Source: Cryptomeria japonica | Lineage: Eukaryota; Streptophyta; Pinopsida; Cupressales; Cupressaceae | Reading direction: 5' to 3' | Length of the DNA stretch: 64,000 bases | Assembly (NCBI RefSeq): GCF_030272615.1 | Contig: NC_081411.1 | Coordinates: 39,070,640 to 39,134,639 of the forward strand | In this document: in pieces, positions 10,194 to 20,789 of the stretch | Numbering within the stretch: position 1 is the first letter of the stretch | Layout of the letters: every line of letters starts with the position of its first letter | Position numbers and translations under genes: made by a program | Notes under the pieces: model-generated | Database searches by the model: none | What the model was told of the DNA's origin: nothing | The model's input: only the letters and a program-made list of their open reading frames with translations

Positions 10194-11349
10194 TTTCCCT
10201 CAGATCTATTACAATCTTCACTTTGTTAGAAGTGACCTTGTCAAAGGATTTCAAACACTCAATCGGAATGTCACCTTGCTAGAGGATTTACATATAAGAC
10301 TGTTAAGTCCACTTGGTTAAGAGATTTTCTATCACTTTCACAAAATAACAGTAATAAAAATCTATTTGCAACTTCACATCTAAAATGCTAAAGCAGATTC
10401 CTATTTGTTCAATACAATCTAGACATAGAACTAATCTTGTCTATCTGTTGGGCTTCTATACTCTGTTATTCTAACAGGTCTTCAAGATTTTGTGCTCGGT
10501 AATCACTATGTAGCATCCCTATGCATACACTTGCCCGCATACATTGTTTATCAATAGTTTCCTATTTATAAACAATTAGGTAACCGCTTAATCTCCTTGA
10601 TCACATTTCCCATGATCAATCATAGCCATCAGATCTTCAATCTTGTCTAGGTTCAATGAATCTTTCGATCTGAAAATGTTTCACCTCGCCTTGGAACTTG
10701 TGCCAGGGTATTGCAGTTCAATCTGAGTTGTAGATCTTCATGCTAACTTTCCATAGCCTTAGATTCATTAACAAACTTCTTCCACGGCTTACCAATCATT
10801 GATCTGATCCAACTCATTAGCTTCTTTCATTAAATACCGCATGCAAACATTTAATGCTTTTTGTTATAGCTCGGTTACAACTCGATGAATACGAAACTTC
10901 ACTTGGTAGACACTACGCCTTCATTAACCAATAGCGATAACCTTAGGGTTTACCAACTAGGTTCCTTAGGGTTTACTGACTAGGTTCTTTGGTTGACAAC
11001 ATAGTATAGTATTAACCTTTACATTTTACAACATATGTATGATGTTAAAACAATCTAAAACATCATGATCTCATCATTGTTTGACTTGGTATTAGTTGCC
11101 CATTGAATACCTTATTCATCATATTCTTTCCTGTGTCTTTCACTAACTTCTTCATATCATACTTCTCAAGATATGGCAACATCATACTGAATTAGAAAAT
11201 CAATTTCTTGACATCAATGACAAAATAATAATATCAATATAGTAAAACATCTTTAATTAGTTATGTCCATGATCATCAACAACCTTCTCAATATCCTTAA
11301 GAAATGCCAACAATCTTTCATTGTCTGTTATAATGCAATATTGCCAACA
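10096..11349 (-). repeat. Copia-3 3' LTR, outer end missing
   Basis: Aligns with 16253-17467 of the other LTR; the ~230 bases corresponding to 16023-16252 are absent. A TATA-like motif lies on the minus strand at 10561-10573. The inner edge is CCAACA at 11349, abutting the purine tract. Confidence 0.9.
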
Positions 11350-11361
11350 ATCTCCCCCTTT
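11350..11361 (-). promoter_or_regulatory. Copia-3 polypurine tract
   Basis: The minus strand reads AAGGGGGAGAT immediately upstream of the 3' LTR start TGTTGGCA. This is the expected plus-strand primer. Confidence 0.8.
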
Positions 11362-11946
11362 GGCATTGATGGCAAAACCAATTGATCTGACCTTAGTAGA
11401 TTCGGATTGTTGTGATTCTGAAATGCTGAAATGCTCTCCCCCATACATTAGACTTCTCCTATTTTCTCAGTCTTCTTTCCAATCTATAGTCTGCTTAGTT
11501 TTCTCTTAGTCTTCTCCCAATAGGTCTTCTCCCCTATATTGGTCTTCTCCCCCTTCATAGGTATTCTCCCCCTTTGACAACAATGCGAAAAAGAAAAGAA
11601 CTAAAACATAATTTCTTTCATGTAAGAAGTGATTTCCTACGGTTGTGTATCAACTGAGTCTCGGTTAGAGCATTTGTCTTCAATTCTTGTTCCCTGTAAT
11701 ATTCTCTGTAGTAATTCCAGTATTAATTCCAGTACACTTTTAGAAAACATTCTAAAGTGTATAACTCAGCATCAACTCCCAAAAAGATATTCAATAGAGT
11801 CATCAGATTGATGCTTTCACCGAACTCGGTCAGTGAGTAGAAGATAGGGGTAGGACCCCTAACTTGCTTCTGAGATATTCAAAAGTGTCCTTTGGTAGTG
11901 GCTTGGTGAAGATATCTGCTATTTGCTCCTTTGTGCTAACATATTC

Positions 11947-12561
11947 CTATACCACTTTCTTCTCTTGAGCTTCTTCTCTAAGATAATGATATTTGAAAGA
12001 TATGTGCTTTGTCTTAGAGTGCATAACAAGATTTTTTGAAATATTAATGGCACTGGTATTGTCACAGAATATAGTTACTTGCTCGGTAACTTTCCCATTT
12101 ATACCTTCCAACAGTTGTTTGATCCATGCAATGTTGGTACAATTCAATGCTACAGCAACGTATTCAGTTTCTACTATTGACTGTGAAACACATCCTTGTT
12201 TCTTGCTAAGCCAACTCACTAGTCTTTCTCCTAAAAAGAAAGCTCCACCACTTGTGCTTTTTTTGTCATCAATGTTGCCCGCTCAATCAGCATCAATATA
12301 AACTTGTAAATCAAAATCATTTCCTTTCTAATATACTATGCCATAATCCTCTATGCCTTTCAAGTATCTAAAAATTCTTTTGATTGTTGTCATGTGTGTT
12401 TCCTTAGGATCTGCCGAGAATCTTACAACTATACCTACTGCATGTGCTATGTCTGGTCTACAGTGAACAACATATTGTAGTTTTCCAATCATGGATCGGT
12501 AGAGTGTCTCATCAACAGATGCAGATTCATCATTCTTTGATAATTTATTGTTGGTAGTCAT
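11947..12561 (-). pseudogene. Copia-3 RNase H
   Basis: The minus frames 12561-12328 and 12219-11947 give 'VDETLYRSMIGKLQYVVHCRPDIAHAV', 'SWLSKKQGCVSQSIVETEYVA' (catalytic Glu) and 'FCDNTSAINISKNLVMHSKT' (Asp), then 'KYHYLREE'. The stretch between (12220-12327), which should hold the first catalytic Asp, changes frame. It would degrade the RNA strand during reverse transcription. Confidence 0.87.
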
Positions 12562-13323
12562 AGGAGTACTTACTGGTTTTTAATCATCCATTCCAAATTT
12601 CTTCAAGATTTCCTTTATGTACTTGGATTGAGTAATGAAAATCTCATTTTTCATTTGCAGTATCTGTAGACCTATAAAATACTTTATCTCACCGATTAAT
12701 TACATCTCAAATTCTTTGCTCATTTCATTTCCAAAGTTCTTGCATAAAGAGTCATTTCCACAAAATATAATATCATCAACAAATATGGCTGAGATCAGTA
12801 TTCCATTTTCATCATTCTTCATGTACATGTTGTTGTTATCATTTGTCCTTATAAAACCAATCTTAATCAAATAAGAGTACAATCTTTCATACCATGCTCT
12901 TGGTGCTTGTTTCAAACCATATAAAGCTTTGTTCAACTTACATACCTAATCTTTATTATTGTCTTCAACAAATCCTTTAGGTTGTTTAATGAAAACTTCT
13001 TCTAATATTCCATTTAGAAATGTAGATTTGACATCCATTTGATATATCTTGAAGTTCTTGAAAGCAGCATAGGCCAATAATGTTCTTACTCCTTCAAGTC
13101 TAGCAATGGGTGCAAAAGTTTCACCATAATCAATTCCTTCTTCTTGTGCATAACCTTTGCAAACTAATCTTGCTTTGTTTCGAATGACCTCCCCTTTTTC
13201 ATTTAGCTTGTTTCTAAAAATCCACTTTGTACCGATTACTTTTTTGTCCTTCGGTCTTGGGATTAGTGTCCATGTGTCATTCTTCTTTATTTGATCAATC
13301 TCTTCTATCATAGCATTTCCCAA
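12562..13323 (-). pseudogene. Copia-3 reverse transcriptase
   Basis: The minus frame 13323-12946 carries '[20 protein letters not shown]', '[17 protein letters not shown]' and '[12 protein letters not shown]'. After a stop near 12945, the frame 12936-12700 continues with 'KALYGLKQAPRAWYERL' and the catalytic box 'FVDDIIFCGND', in which both aspartates remain. A stop in 'YVCK' and another after 'MSKEFEM' break it. Confidence 0.9.
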
Positions 13324-14360
13324 TCTTCATTGTTAAATGCCTCTTTTACTATTCTTGGTTCAAATTCAGATATCAAACATGTGTTCTGTCTCAGTTTGTT
13401 CCTTGTCATCACTGGATCATCCTTATCTCCTATAATCTGACTTGGTGCATGATGTCTTCTGACATACTTGGCTAATACAAGCTCGGTAGGCTCTGTATGA
13501 TCTTCATCACTTAGTAACTGGATATTTTCTTCAACAGTTTTCTCGGTAGGACTTCTCGGTTGCACATAGACAAATTCATCATAGTCTTTTGCTTCTTTGG
13601 AGTTCCCTTCATCATTTCTTTCTTCAAATTCATCAATTTTCACATTTGCACTTTCTACTATTTTGTTAGATGATTTGATCAGACATTTAAATGCTTTGCT
13701 TCTAGAAGAGTAACCTAGAAACATTCCTTCTTCACTTTTATGATCAAACTTGTCATTTCTATCATCTTTATGAACATAGCATTTACTTCCAAATATTTTA
13801 AAGTAACTAACATTAGGTTTATTATCATACCAGATCTCATATGGTGTCTTCAAAGTACCTTTCTTCAATTGAACTCAGTTCAAGGTGTAAACAGTTGTGC
13901 TTATTGCTTCTCTCCAAAATGTTTGTGGCACCTTCTTCTCAATCAGCAGTGTTGTAGCATAATCCACAATAGATCTGTTTCTTCTTTCAGCTATTCCATT
14001 CTGCTGTGGAGATCTCGGTGCAGAGACTTGTCTTTTAATACCATGATCATTGCAGAATAAGTTGAATTCGTTAGATGTGAACTCTCCTCCTCTATCTAAT
14101 CTAAGACATTTCAGTTGTCTTCCTGTTTCATTTTCAGCTCTTGCCTTGTACCATTTAAACATTTGAAAGGCTTCTAATTTTTCTTTTAGAAACATTACTG
14201 ACATCATCCTTGAATAGTCATCCACAAATAATATGAAATACTTATCACCATAATAACTTTGAACTTTCATAGGACCACAAAGATCAGTGTGCACTAGATC
14301 TAAAATTCCCTTAGAAGTGTAAGACATACTTGTAAAAATTGATCTTGTCATCTTACCCAT
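13324..14360 (-). pseudogene. Copia-3 integrase core and hinge
   Basis: The minus frame 14360-13875 has 'VHTDLCGPMKVQSYYGDKYF' (Asp 1), 'RLDRGGEFTSNEF' (Asp 2) and 'QQNGIAERRNRSIVD' (Glu), so the catalytic triad is intact. One stop (about 13873) separates the frame 13868-13308, which holds the C-terminal block 'KIFGSKCYVHKDDRNDKFD' and the acidic hinge to RT. This is the least damaged integrase in the window apart from the upstream duplication at 14298-14408. Confidence 0.9.
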
Positions 14361-14408
14361 CTGTCATCTAAAATTCCCTTAGAAGTGTAAGACATACTTG
14401 TAAAAATT
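14298..14408. repeat. 68-bp-offset duplication in Copia-3 pol
   Basis: A 43-base string (atctaaaattcccttagaag...tgtaaaaatt) occurs at 14298-14340 and again at 14366-14408. The duplication sits in the link between zinc region and integrase core and breaks the frame. Confidence 0.9.
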
Positions 14409-14947
14409 CTTAGGTTTTTCAAGACTCTGTAGACCTCTTACTCTGTGCTTTTTGCTTATTTTGATCAGATTATCAAAATTTACATGACAAAACCTCTTAT
14501 ATCATCAATTTTTGCATGCAAACACTTATTTTGAGTTGAGTCAAGGTGAAATGTATTACCTTTTGTTTGTGTCTTGGTAGCAGCTAACTTTCCATTCTTG
14601 TCATGAACTTTGACAATTCCTTTCTGAAATTATATTCGGTAACATGTGTTGTTTAGATGTGCTACACTCAACAAATTGTATTTCAAACCTTCAACCCAAT
14701 AAACATAATTGTATCTTACATTATCAAGAAATGTTATAGATCCTTTACCTCTTACCAGACATGGTGCATCATTACCAAATCTAACACAGCCTCCATCATA
14801 ATCTTCTAACATAACAAACTTGTGTTTATCTCCTATCATATGATGTGAGCATCCACTATCTATAATCCAAGAATCATTAGTGTTTATGTGAGATATTAGG
14901 GATTTCTCTTCATACCTTTCTTCATCTGATCTGTCCTTGATAGCCAC
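14409..14947 (-). pseudogene. Copia-3 protease and pre-integrase region
   Basis: The minus frame 14947-14630 contains 'SWIIDSGCSHHMIGDKHKFV' (protease active site D-S-G intact) and 'VRFGNDAPCLVRGKGSI', then 'VYWVEGLKYNLLSVAHL'. The pre-integrase zinc region (14409-14630) is degenerate. Confidence 0.87.
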
Positions 14948-14959
14948 ATAAACAACTTC

Positions 14960-15898
14960 CTATGTATCTGTCTCATCTGATTTATCATCGTTAGATTCTT
15001 CATCAACTATTAAGCATGTCTTTCTATCTCTTCTTCTGAAGTCTCGGTGTCCTCTATAATGGTTATCTTTCTGTCTATCATCTCGGTAATCTCTCTTTTT
15101 AGTAAAATCTTTGTCAAGACAGTTAGAAGCCATATGTCCAATCTTATCACAATTGAAACATTTCAAAGGTAGTTTTCCTTTATACTTACCTTTGCCTCTT
15201 GGTAACCTTTTGGCCACTTCTTCCATGTTCTTCCAAAATATTTCACTTGCTCCACTGTGATCTCCTTTAGAGTACTTATACTTTCTTTCATTGTAGTCAT
15301 TAGATTCATCAAGATGAAAAGAACTAAATGCAGATTCAACTTTATTTACCAAAGATCCACTGTTATCAAAATTACTTAACTCAAATGCATGTAGCTTACC
15401 AATAGTAGCATCCAAGGAAACTGGCATATTAGGTACAGACCTCAATTCATTGATTGTTGAGACTCAGATTGCATAAGTTGGTAGAAGGGTTCTTAACAAC
15501 TTACTTGTTATATCTTTTTCTTCAATAGTTCTACCTGCTCCTTTGATTTGATTGACAATTTCCTTTAGTCTTGTACTGTACTGAGTTATGTTCTCACCTT
15601 CATTCATCCTCATAGATTCAAGTTGTCCTCTTAAACTGTCTACTTTTTCTCTTTGAACATGTTCATCTCCTCCATATACTGATATGAGCTTATCCCACAT
15701 TGCCTTTGCATCATTGCAGCCTTCTAGATCATTAAACTCTGAATTAGTCAATGCAGATGTTATTTCAATCATTGCTTGAATATGTTCTTGCTTCGCTTTT
15801 ATCTCTTCCATAGTCAATGGATAGGTGCTCGGTGTGAGAAAATCATTCTCTAGATAGTATACAGCATATTCTCCAACTCCTGATATATGTAGCTTCAT
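14960..15898 (-). pseudogene. Copia-3 gag
   Basis: The minus frames 15898-15464 and 15445-14960 are joined by one stop. The N-terminal part has the UBN2-type core (SNSEFNDLEGCNDAKAMWDK-like, RGQLESMRMNEGENITQYST). The C-terminal part has a CCHC knuckle, CFNCDKIGHMASNC, and an Arg/Asp-rich tail. About 310 residues remain, near normal for copia gag. Confidence 0.9.
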
Positions 15899-16008
15899 CC
15901 TTTTCTACCATGTAGAGAAACTTGACTTGTTTAGCTTCGGTGCATCCCTCTTATACATATTTGGATCTTTAACTCAAGTGCCTTTAAACTTGCCTTTCAG
16001 AGTCCAAA

Positions 16009-16020
16009 GCTTTGATACCA
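16009..16020 (-). promoter_or_regulatory. Copia-3 primer binding site
   Basis: The minus strand reads TGGTATCAAAGC two bases after the LTR end CTGTCA. This is the initiator tRNA-Met type with one change. Confidence 0.85.
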
Positions 16021-16022
16021 AT

Positions 16023-17467
16023 TGACAGTTCTGATACTTAATACAAGTACAGATCCAATAGCCAACAAGATGAGAGCGGGGGGGTGAATCATACAAACTT
16101 AGTCATCCATAAAAACACCATATTCAACCTCAGTAACATATATATCAGTCATATATCCAAAACTGTCAAACATGCAAACTCAAAAGCACATGAACAATAT
16201 AAATCTCATAACACCAAATTTAACGTGGAAACCCAAATAGGGAAAAACCACTGTGGGATTTCTGACCCACTAAGAAATATACTCTTCTAGAGTATGCTCG
16301 GTTAAAGCAAATCTTGTTAAAGATTACAAACACATTGCTAGATGTGACCCAGTTAAGGGATTTCCCTCAAATCTATTACAATCTTCACTTTGTTAGAAGT
16401 GACCTTGTTAAAGGATTTCAAACACTCAATCAAAATGTCACCTTGCTAGAGGATTTACATATATAACTATTAAGTCCACTCGGTCAAGATATTTTCTGTC
16501 ACTTTCACAAAATAACAGTAATAAAAATCTATCTGCAACTTCACATCTAAAATGCTAAAGCAGATTCCTATTTGTTCAATACAATCTAGACATAGAACTA
16601 ATCTTGTCTATCTATTGCGCTTCTATACTCTGTTATCAACAGGTCTTCAATCTTCAGTGCTCAGTAATCACTATGTAGCATCCCTGTGCATACACTTGCC
16701 TGCATACATTGTTTATCAACAGTTTCCTATTTATAAACAATTAGGTAACCACTTAATCTCCTTGATCACATTTCCCATGATCAATCATAGCCATCAGATC
16801 TTCAATCTTGTCCAGGTTCAATGCATCTTTCGATCTAAAAATGTTTTACCCTACCTTGGAACTTGTGCTAGGTTATTGCGGTTCAATCTGAGCTATAGAT
16901 CTTCATGCCAACTTTCCCTTGCCTTAGATTCGTTAGCAAACTTCTTCCATGGCTTACCAATTATTGATCCGCTCTAGCTCATTAGATTCTTTCATTAAAT
17001 ACCACATGCAAACATTTAATGCTTTCTATTATAGCTCGGTTACAACTCAGTGAATACTAAACTTCACTCGGTAGACATTCCGCCTTCATTAACTGATAGC
17101 GATAACCTTAGGGTTTACCGACTAGGTTCTTTGGTTTATAACATAGTATAGTATTAACCTTTACATTTTACAACATATGTATGATGTTAAAACAATCTAA
17201 AACATCATGATCTCATCATTGTCTGACTCAGTACTAGTTGCCCATTGAATACCTTATTCATCATATTCTTTCCTGTGTCTTTCACCGACTTCTTCATATC
17301 ATACTTCTCAAGATATGGCAACATCATACTGAATTAGAAAATCAATTTCTTGACATCAATGACAAAATAATAATATCAAGATAGTAAAACATCTTTAATT
17401 AGTTATGTCCATGATCATCAACAACCTTCTCAATATCCTTAAGAAATTCCAACAATCTTTCCTTGTC
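16023..17467 (-). repeat. Copia-3 5' LTR, first ~24 bases missing
   Basis: Starts (plus strand) TGACAGTT at 16023. It matches the other LTR to 17467, where similarity stops about 24 bases short of the CCAACA end seen at 11349. A TATA-like motif lies on the minus strand at 16727-16737. Confidence 0.9.
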
Positions 17468-18110
17468 TCCTCGAGGCACTGAAAGATGGGAAATTTGAGA
17501 CCTTACCTGAATTTTATCAAGACAGGTCATCTATCCTAATAGAACTGATAGAGGCAGCTAACATTTGTACAACTGATCTATATCCAGCAACTTCTCTATT
17601 AGAATTAGTAAGGCAAAGATATTTGGAACTCTTCAAAAGGAGGCAAATCAAAAGATGGTCATATGCAGACATTCCAAGGTTGGATCCAGATATTATAATA
17701 CATCACCCAAATATCAATCCAAGAGTAGGCATCAATAATCTAACATAACACAGATCAGGAGTAAGCATACTATTCATCACACCACAAGGTCATACAATTT
17801 CAAAAGAATACAAATTAAGCTTTCCATGTACCAATAACACAATAGAATATGAAGCTTTCACCATAGGAATAAATATGGCCATAGAGTGTAACATTACATA
17901 GCTACAGGTCTCTAGAGACTCTCAGCTCATCAGCAATCAAATCAATGAGGATTATCAAAAAAAGGATGAAAAGATAATGCCTTATAAGAAGATGTTTGAT
18001 GATGTCAAGATATACTTTATCGAAATAAATTTTTAGCAGATTCCTAGGAATGACAACAAAGCAGCAGACGCCATGGCAACACTTTATTCTCTATTGTAGA
18101 CATAGGAAAA
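17468..18110 (+). pseudogene. Gypsy-1 RT N-terminal stub fused to RNase H
   Basis: The plus strand encodes 'SYADIPRLDPDIIIHHPNIN' (the segment before gypsy RT) up to about 17730. It then jumps directly to RNase H: 'SILFITPQGHTISKEYKLSF', 'TNNTIEYEAFTIGINMAIEC' (catalytic Glu), and 'IPRNDNKAADAMATL' (last Asp) near 18045-18090. The entire RT palm, about 600-700 bases, is absent, so this copy could never have copied itself after the deletion. Stops are scattered through it. Confidence 0.8.
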
Positions 18111-18132
18111 TCAAGAGTGTTACGAATTCCTA

Positions 18133-19300
18133 GTGGAAGAGTTGTTTTACCCTCCACATAATTGTCCTGATTCCCAAACTATTTGTCACCTTGTTGGGCA
18201 TGATTCCTCTCGATATGGCCAAACTTATACATACTTGAAAGATAACACCCTCCCTCATGACTTGTCCAAAAATCAAAAGAGAAACTATATTCGCCAATCC
18301 TCACATTATACTCTTGTCGTGGATACCCTGTTTAAACAAGGTCTGGAGGGTACTCTTTTAAGATGTCTTGAACAAGAAGAATCTAAGAAGGCTTGAAATG
18401 AAGTCCATAACGACATTTGTGGCACTCATTCAAGTGGTCTTACCCTTTTGAAAAAACTCATACGCTTGGGCTATTATTGGCCAACTATGGAATGAGATTA
18501 TTTTTAGATAGCTAAAACATGCAAACAATCTCAGATCCATGGGAATTTGATTCATGCACTAGCATAAGAACTTTATGCTATGGAAACATCTTGGCCTTTC
18601 TGCCAATGGGGTCTTGATCTAGTAGGAAAGATAAATCCTTCTTCATCCAATGGTCACAAATTCATCCTTGTAGATACAAAATATTTTTGAAAATGGATTG
18701 AGGCAGTACCTCTCACCAAATATAACAAGAAAACAAATTTCTGCATTTATCTTGAACTACATCATCTGTTGCTATGGAATACCCATGACCATTATCATTG
18801 ATAATGGGCAACCATTCAAGAATCAAGATGTCCAAGAACTATGTGATAAATTCAAGATCCAACACAGATTTTGCACACCCTACTATCCACAAGGAAATGG
18901 GCAAGCAAAACCATCAAACAAAAAAAGCTCAAAAAGATAGTGAATGATGCTGTCAGAGATTGTCATATTCAATTAAACCCTTCTCTATGGGCCTAGCGTA
19001 CTAGTATCCACACACCAACAAGTGCCACACCTTTCTCTCTTGTTTATGGATCAGAAGCAATAATGTCAATAGAAGTAAAGATAACTTCTCTATGAATATC
19101 ATTAAAAGGTCTTATCCCAGATGAAGAACGAGTATCTACATTGCAAAAGTTAGAATTGATCCATGAATGAAGACAAAATGCCTTTGATCATTTAAAGGTA
19201 TATCAACAAAGAATGTGTTGAACTTATAATCACAACGTCAAACCACGAACCTTTCAAATTGGGGAACTAGTACTAAAGAAAAATCCACCTCCCCTCATTC
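18133..19300 (+). pseudogene. Gypsy-1 integrase
   Basis: It begins with 'VDTLFKQGLEGTLLRCLEQE', then the H2C2 region (VHNDICGTHSSG...CKQSQIHG), in which the last Cys is Ser. Core motifs are 'WGLDLVGKINP' (Asp 1), 'IPMTIIIDNGQPFKN' (Asp 2, frame 18698-18940) and 'PQGNGQAKPSNK', where Lys replaces the catalytic Glu. The C-terminal part (18990-19290) has 'TPFSLVYGSEAI' and 'QIGELVLKKN'. Several stops and a frameshift near 18720. Confidence 0.88.
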
Positions 19301-19372
19301 ACCCCCCTCTCAGTGTTCATTGATTCCAACAATTCATATCAGATCTTAGTTCCTTAGAAGAAGCCTAACAGC

Positions 19373-20500
19373 TTGAGGAAGATCCACAAGATTTATTCAA
19401 TGGACTCTGGTTTGTACAAGCAACTAATTATGGCACTTGAAGATCTTGATGTAGCGATGAAAGAAAAAAATAGTCCGAGGAGAATCCTGGATGCTGCTGA
19501 TAATTTCTTTGAATCTTTGAAAGAAGAAGTGAACACGTCTAGAGATAAGAGAAAGGAACTGATGGATAAACTCAAGGAGAAAAAAGAACAAAGTATTGAC
19601 AATCAAGCCCTACAATACAAGACAGATGAATGTGAGAATCTTGCTAGAGATAATGCAACCTTGAAGAATGAGATGCAATCCATTGTGATGAAGCTGAAAA
19701 AGGAGATTGAAGACAAGAAGAAGAATGAGGAAAATATGACTCAATCATCGAACGATAGATCTGATGAATGTTGTAAATTGAACTATGAGAATGATCACTT
19801 GAAACTTGAATTTGTGCAATCTATGAATGATGGGCAATAACTTGAAAGGAAGATCATAATTGTGAGAGATGAACATTCCACTACTAATGAGTACAAAGAA
19901 AAATTCAAAGCTATCTTCGCCAGGCTAGATGAGATGTTAGAAAGTCAGAGAAATGGGTAAAGACATGCGAGCACTTGGATATGAGAAGGAGAATCCTCTA
20001 TTTCTAGACAAAGCAATCATCAGAAGAACAAGAGACCGACGTTAAGACAAATTAATGATTGTAAATTCAATGGTAATTGTTTTTCTTGCAATAAATTTGT
20101 TTATATGGCAAGTCAATGCAAAAGTAGGATGATGAATAATGGTCCTATCTTTACCGGTCAATGTTTCAAATGCAAAAATTTTGGTCATAGTCAAACATGT
20201 GCAGAGGAGTGATGAATAATTTCCAAAATAAGAGATGTTATGCTTGTGGAATGTTTGAACATATCTCTAACCAATGTAGAATGAGAGAAAATTAGATGAA
20301 CTTTAGGCCTATGCAAGGAAAGATTATCTGCTATGCATGCAATGAATATGGTCACATTGCAAAAATATTGTAGAAGAAAGAATGTGAGGGTAGACAAGAA
20401 TAAATCAGATGAATAGGGCAAAGTGAAGGTAAAAGAGGTCACAGAGCAGCATAAGAATATGTGGGTTAAGAAGGAAGATTCAAATGCACAAAATGGCTCC
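19373..20500 (+). pseudogene. Copia-2 gag with coiled coil and CCHC knuckles
   Basis: The frame 19373-19840 (ATG of 'MDSGLYKQL' at about 19400) is a Lys/Glu-rich coiled coil (ENLARDNATLKNEMQSIVMK). After stops and frame changes come several knuckles: CFSCNKFVYMASQC (first His replaced), CFKCKNFGHSQTC, CYACGMFEHISNQC and CYACNEYGHIAKIL, the last lacking its final Cys. Multiple knuckles plus coiled coil suit a copia nucleocapsid. A poly(A)-signal-like caataaaa lies at about 20752. Confidence 0.75.
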
Positions 20501-20789
20501 ACACCTGATTCCGGTGTTGGAACCTCATTCGGTAACTAAGGCATTTGGGCCTTAAGGGGAAGCTTTTCATGTAGATCCTTAAAACCCCTCTTAAGATTTG
20601 TAAATAGCTATGGAAGATTGCACATAATTGCAATCAGTTGTGTACTTGATATCTGGAAGATTACATGCTTATCTGAGAATCCATTGATGAGATATCCAAA
20701 AAGCCTTTAGGGTTGTGAATTTATTGCAACTTAAAATTAGTTTTTTCAGTCAATAAAAAGGCATTCTATTATTTATTATTAACATTGAA

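Larger units (their letters stand above)
10096..17467 (-). mobile_element. Copia-3, Ty1/copia element with both LTRs, nested in Gypsy-1
   Basis: The minus-strand order is 5' LTR (16023-17467), primer site, gag, protease, integrase, RT, RNase H, purine tract and 3' LTR (10096-11349). Every pol domain is recognisable but carries stops or frame changes. Over about 280 aligned bases I counted roughly 9% LTR divergence, so the insertion is old. The outer end of each LTR is truncated, so no target duplication can be shown. Confidence 0.93.
5669..19300 (+). mobile_element. Gypsy-1, Ty3/gypsy element, split by Copia-3 and internally deleted
   Basis: A ~1-kb 5' LTR, primer-site-like sequence, a long repeat-rich leader and gag-like ORFs run up to 10066. 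After the Copia-3 insertion, gypsy pol continues (17468-19300: RT N-terminus, RNase H, integrase). The RT core is missing and the 3' LTR was not found before Copia-2 sequence starts at about 19320. That both halves belong to one element rests on orientation and order, not on a verified target duplication, because both Copia-3 ends are eroded. Confidence 0.6.
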
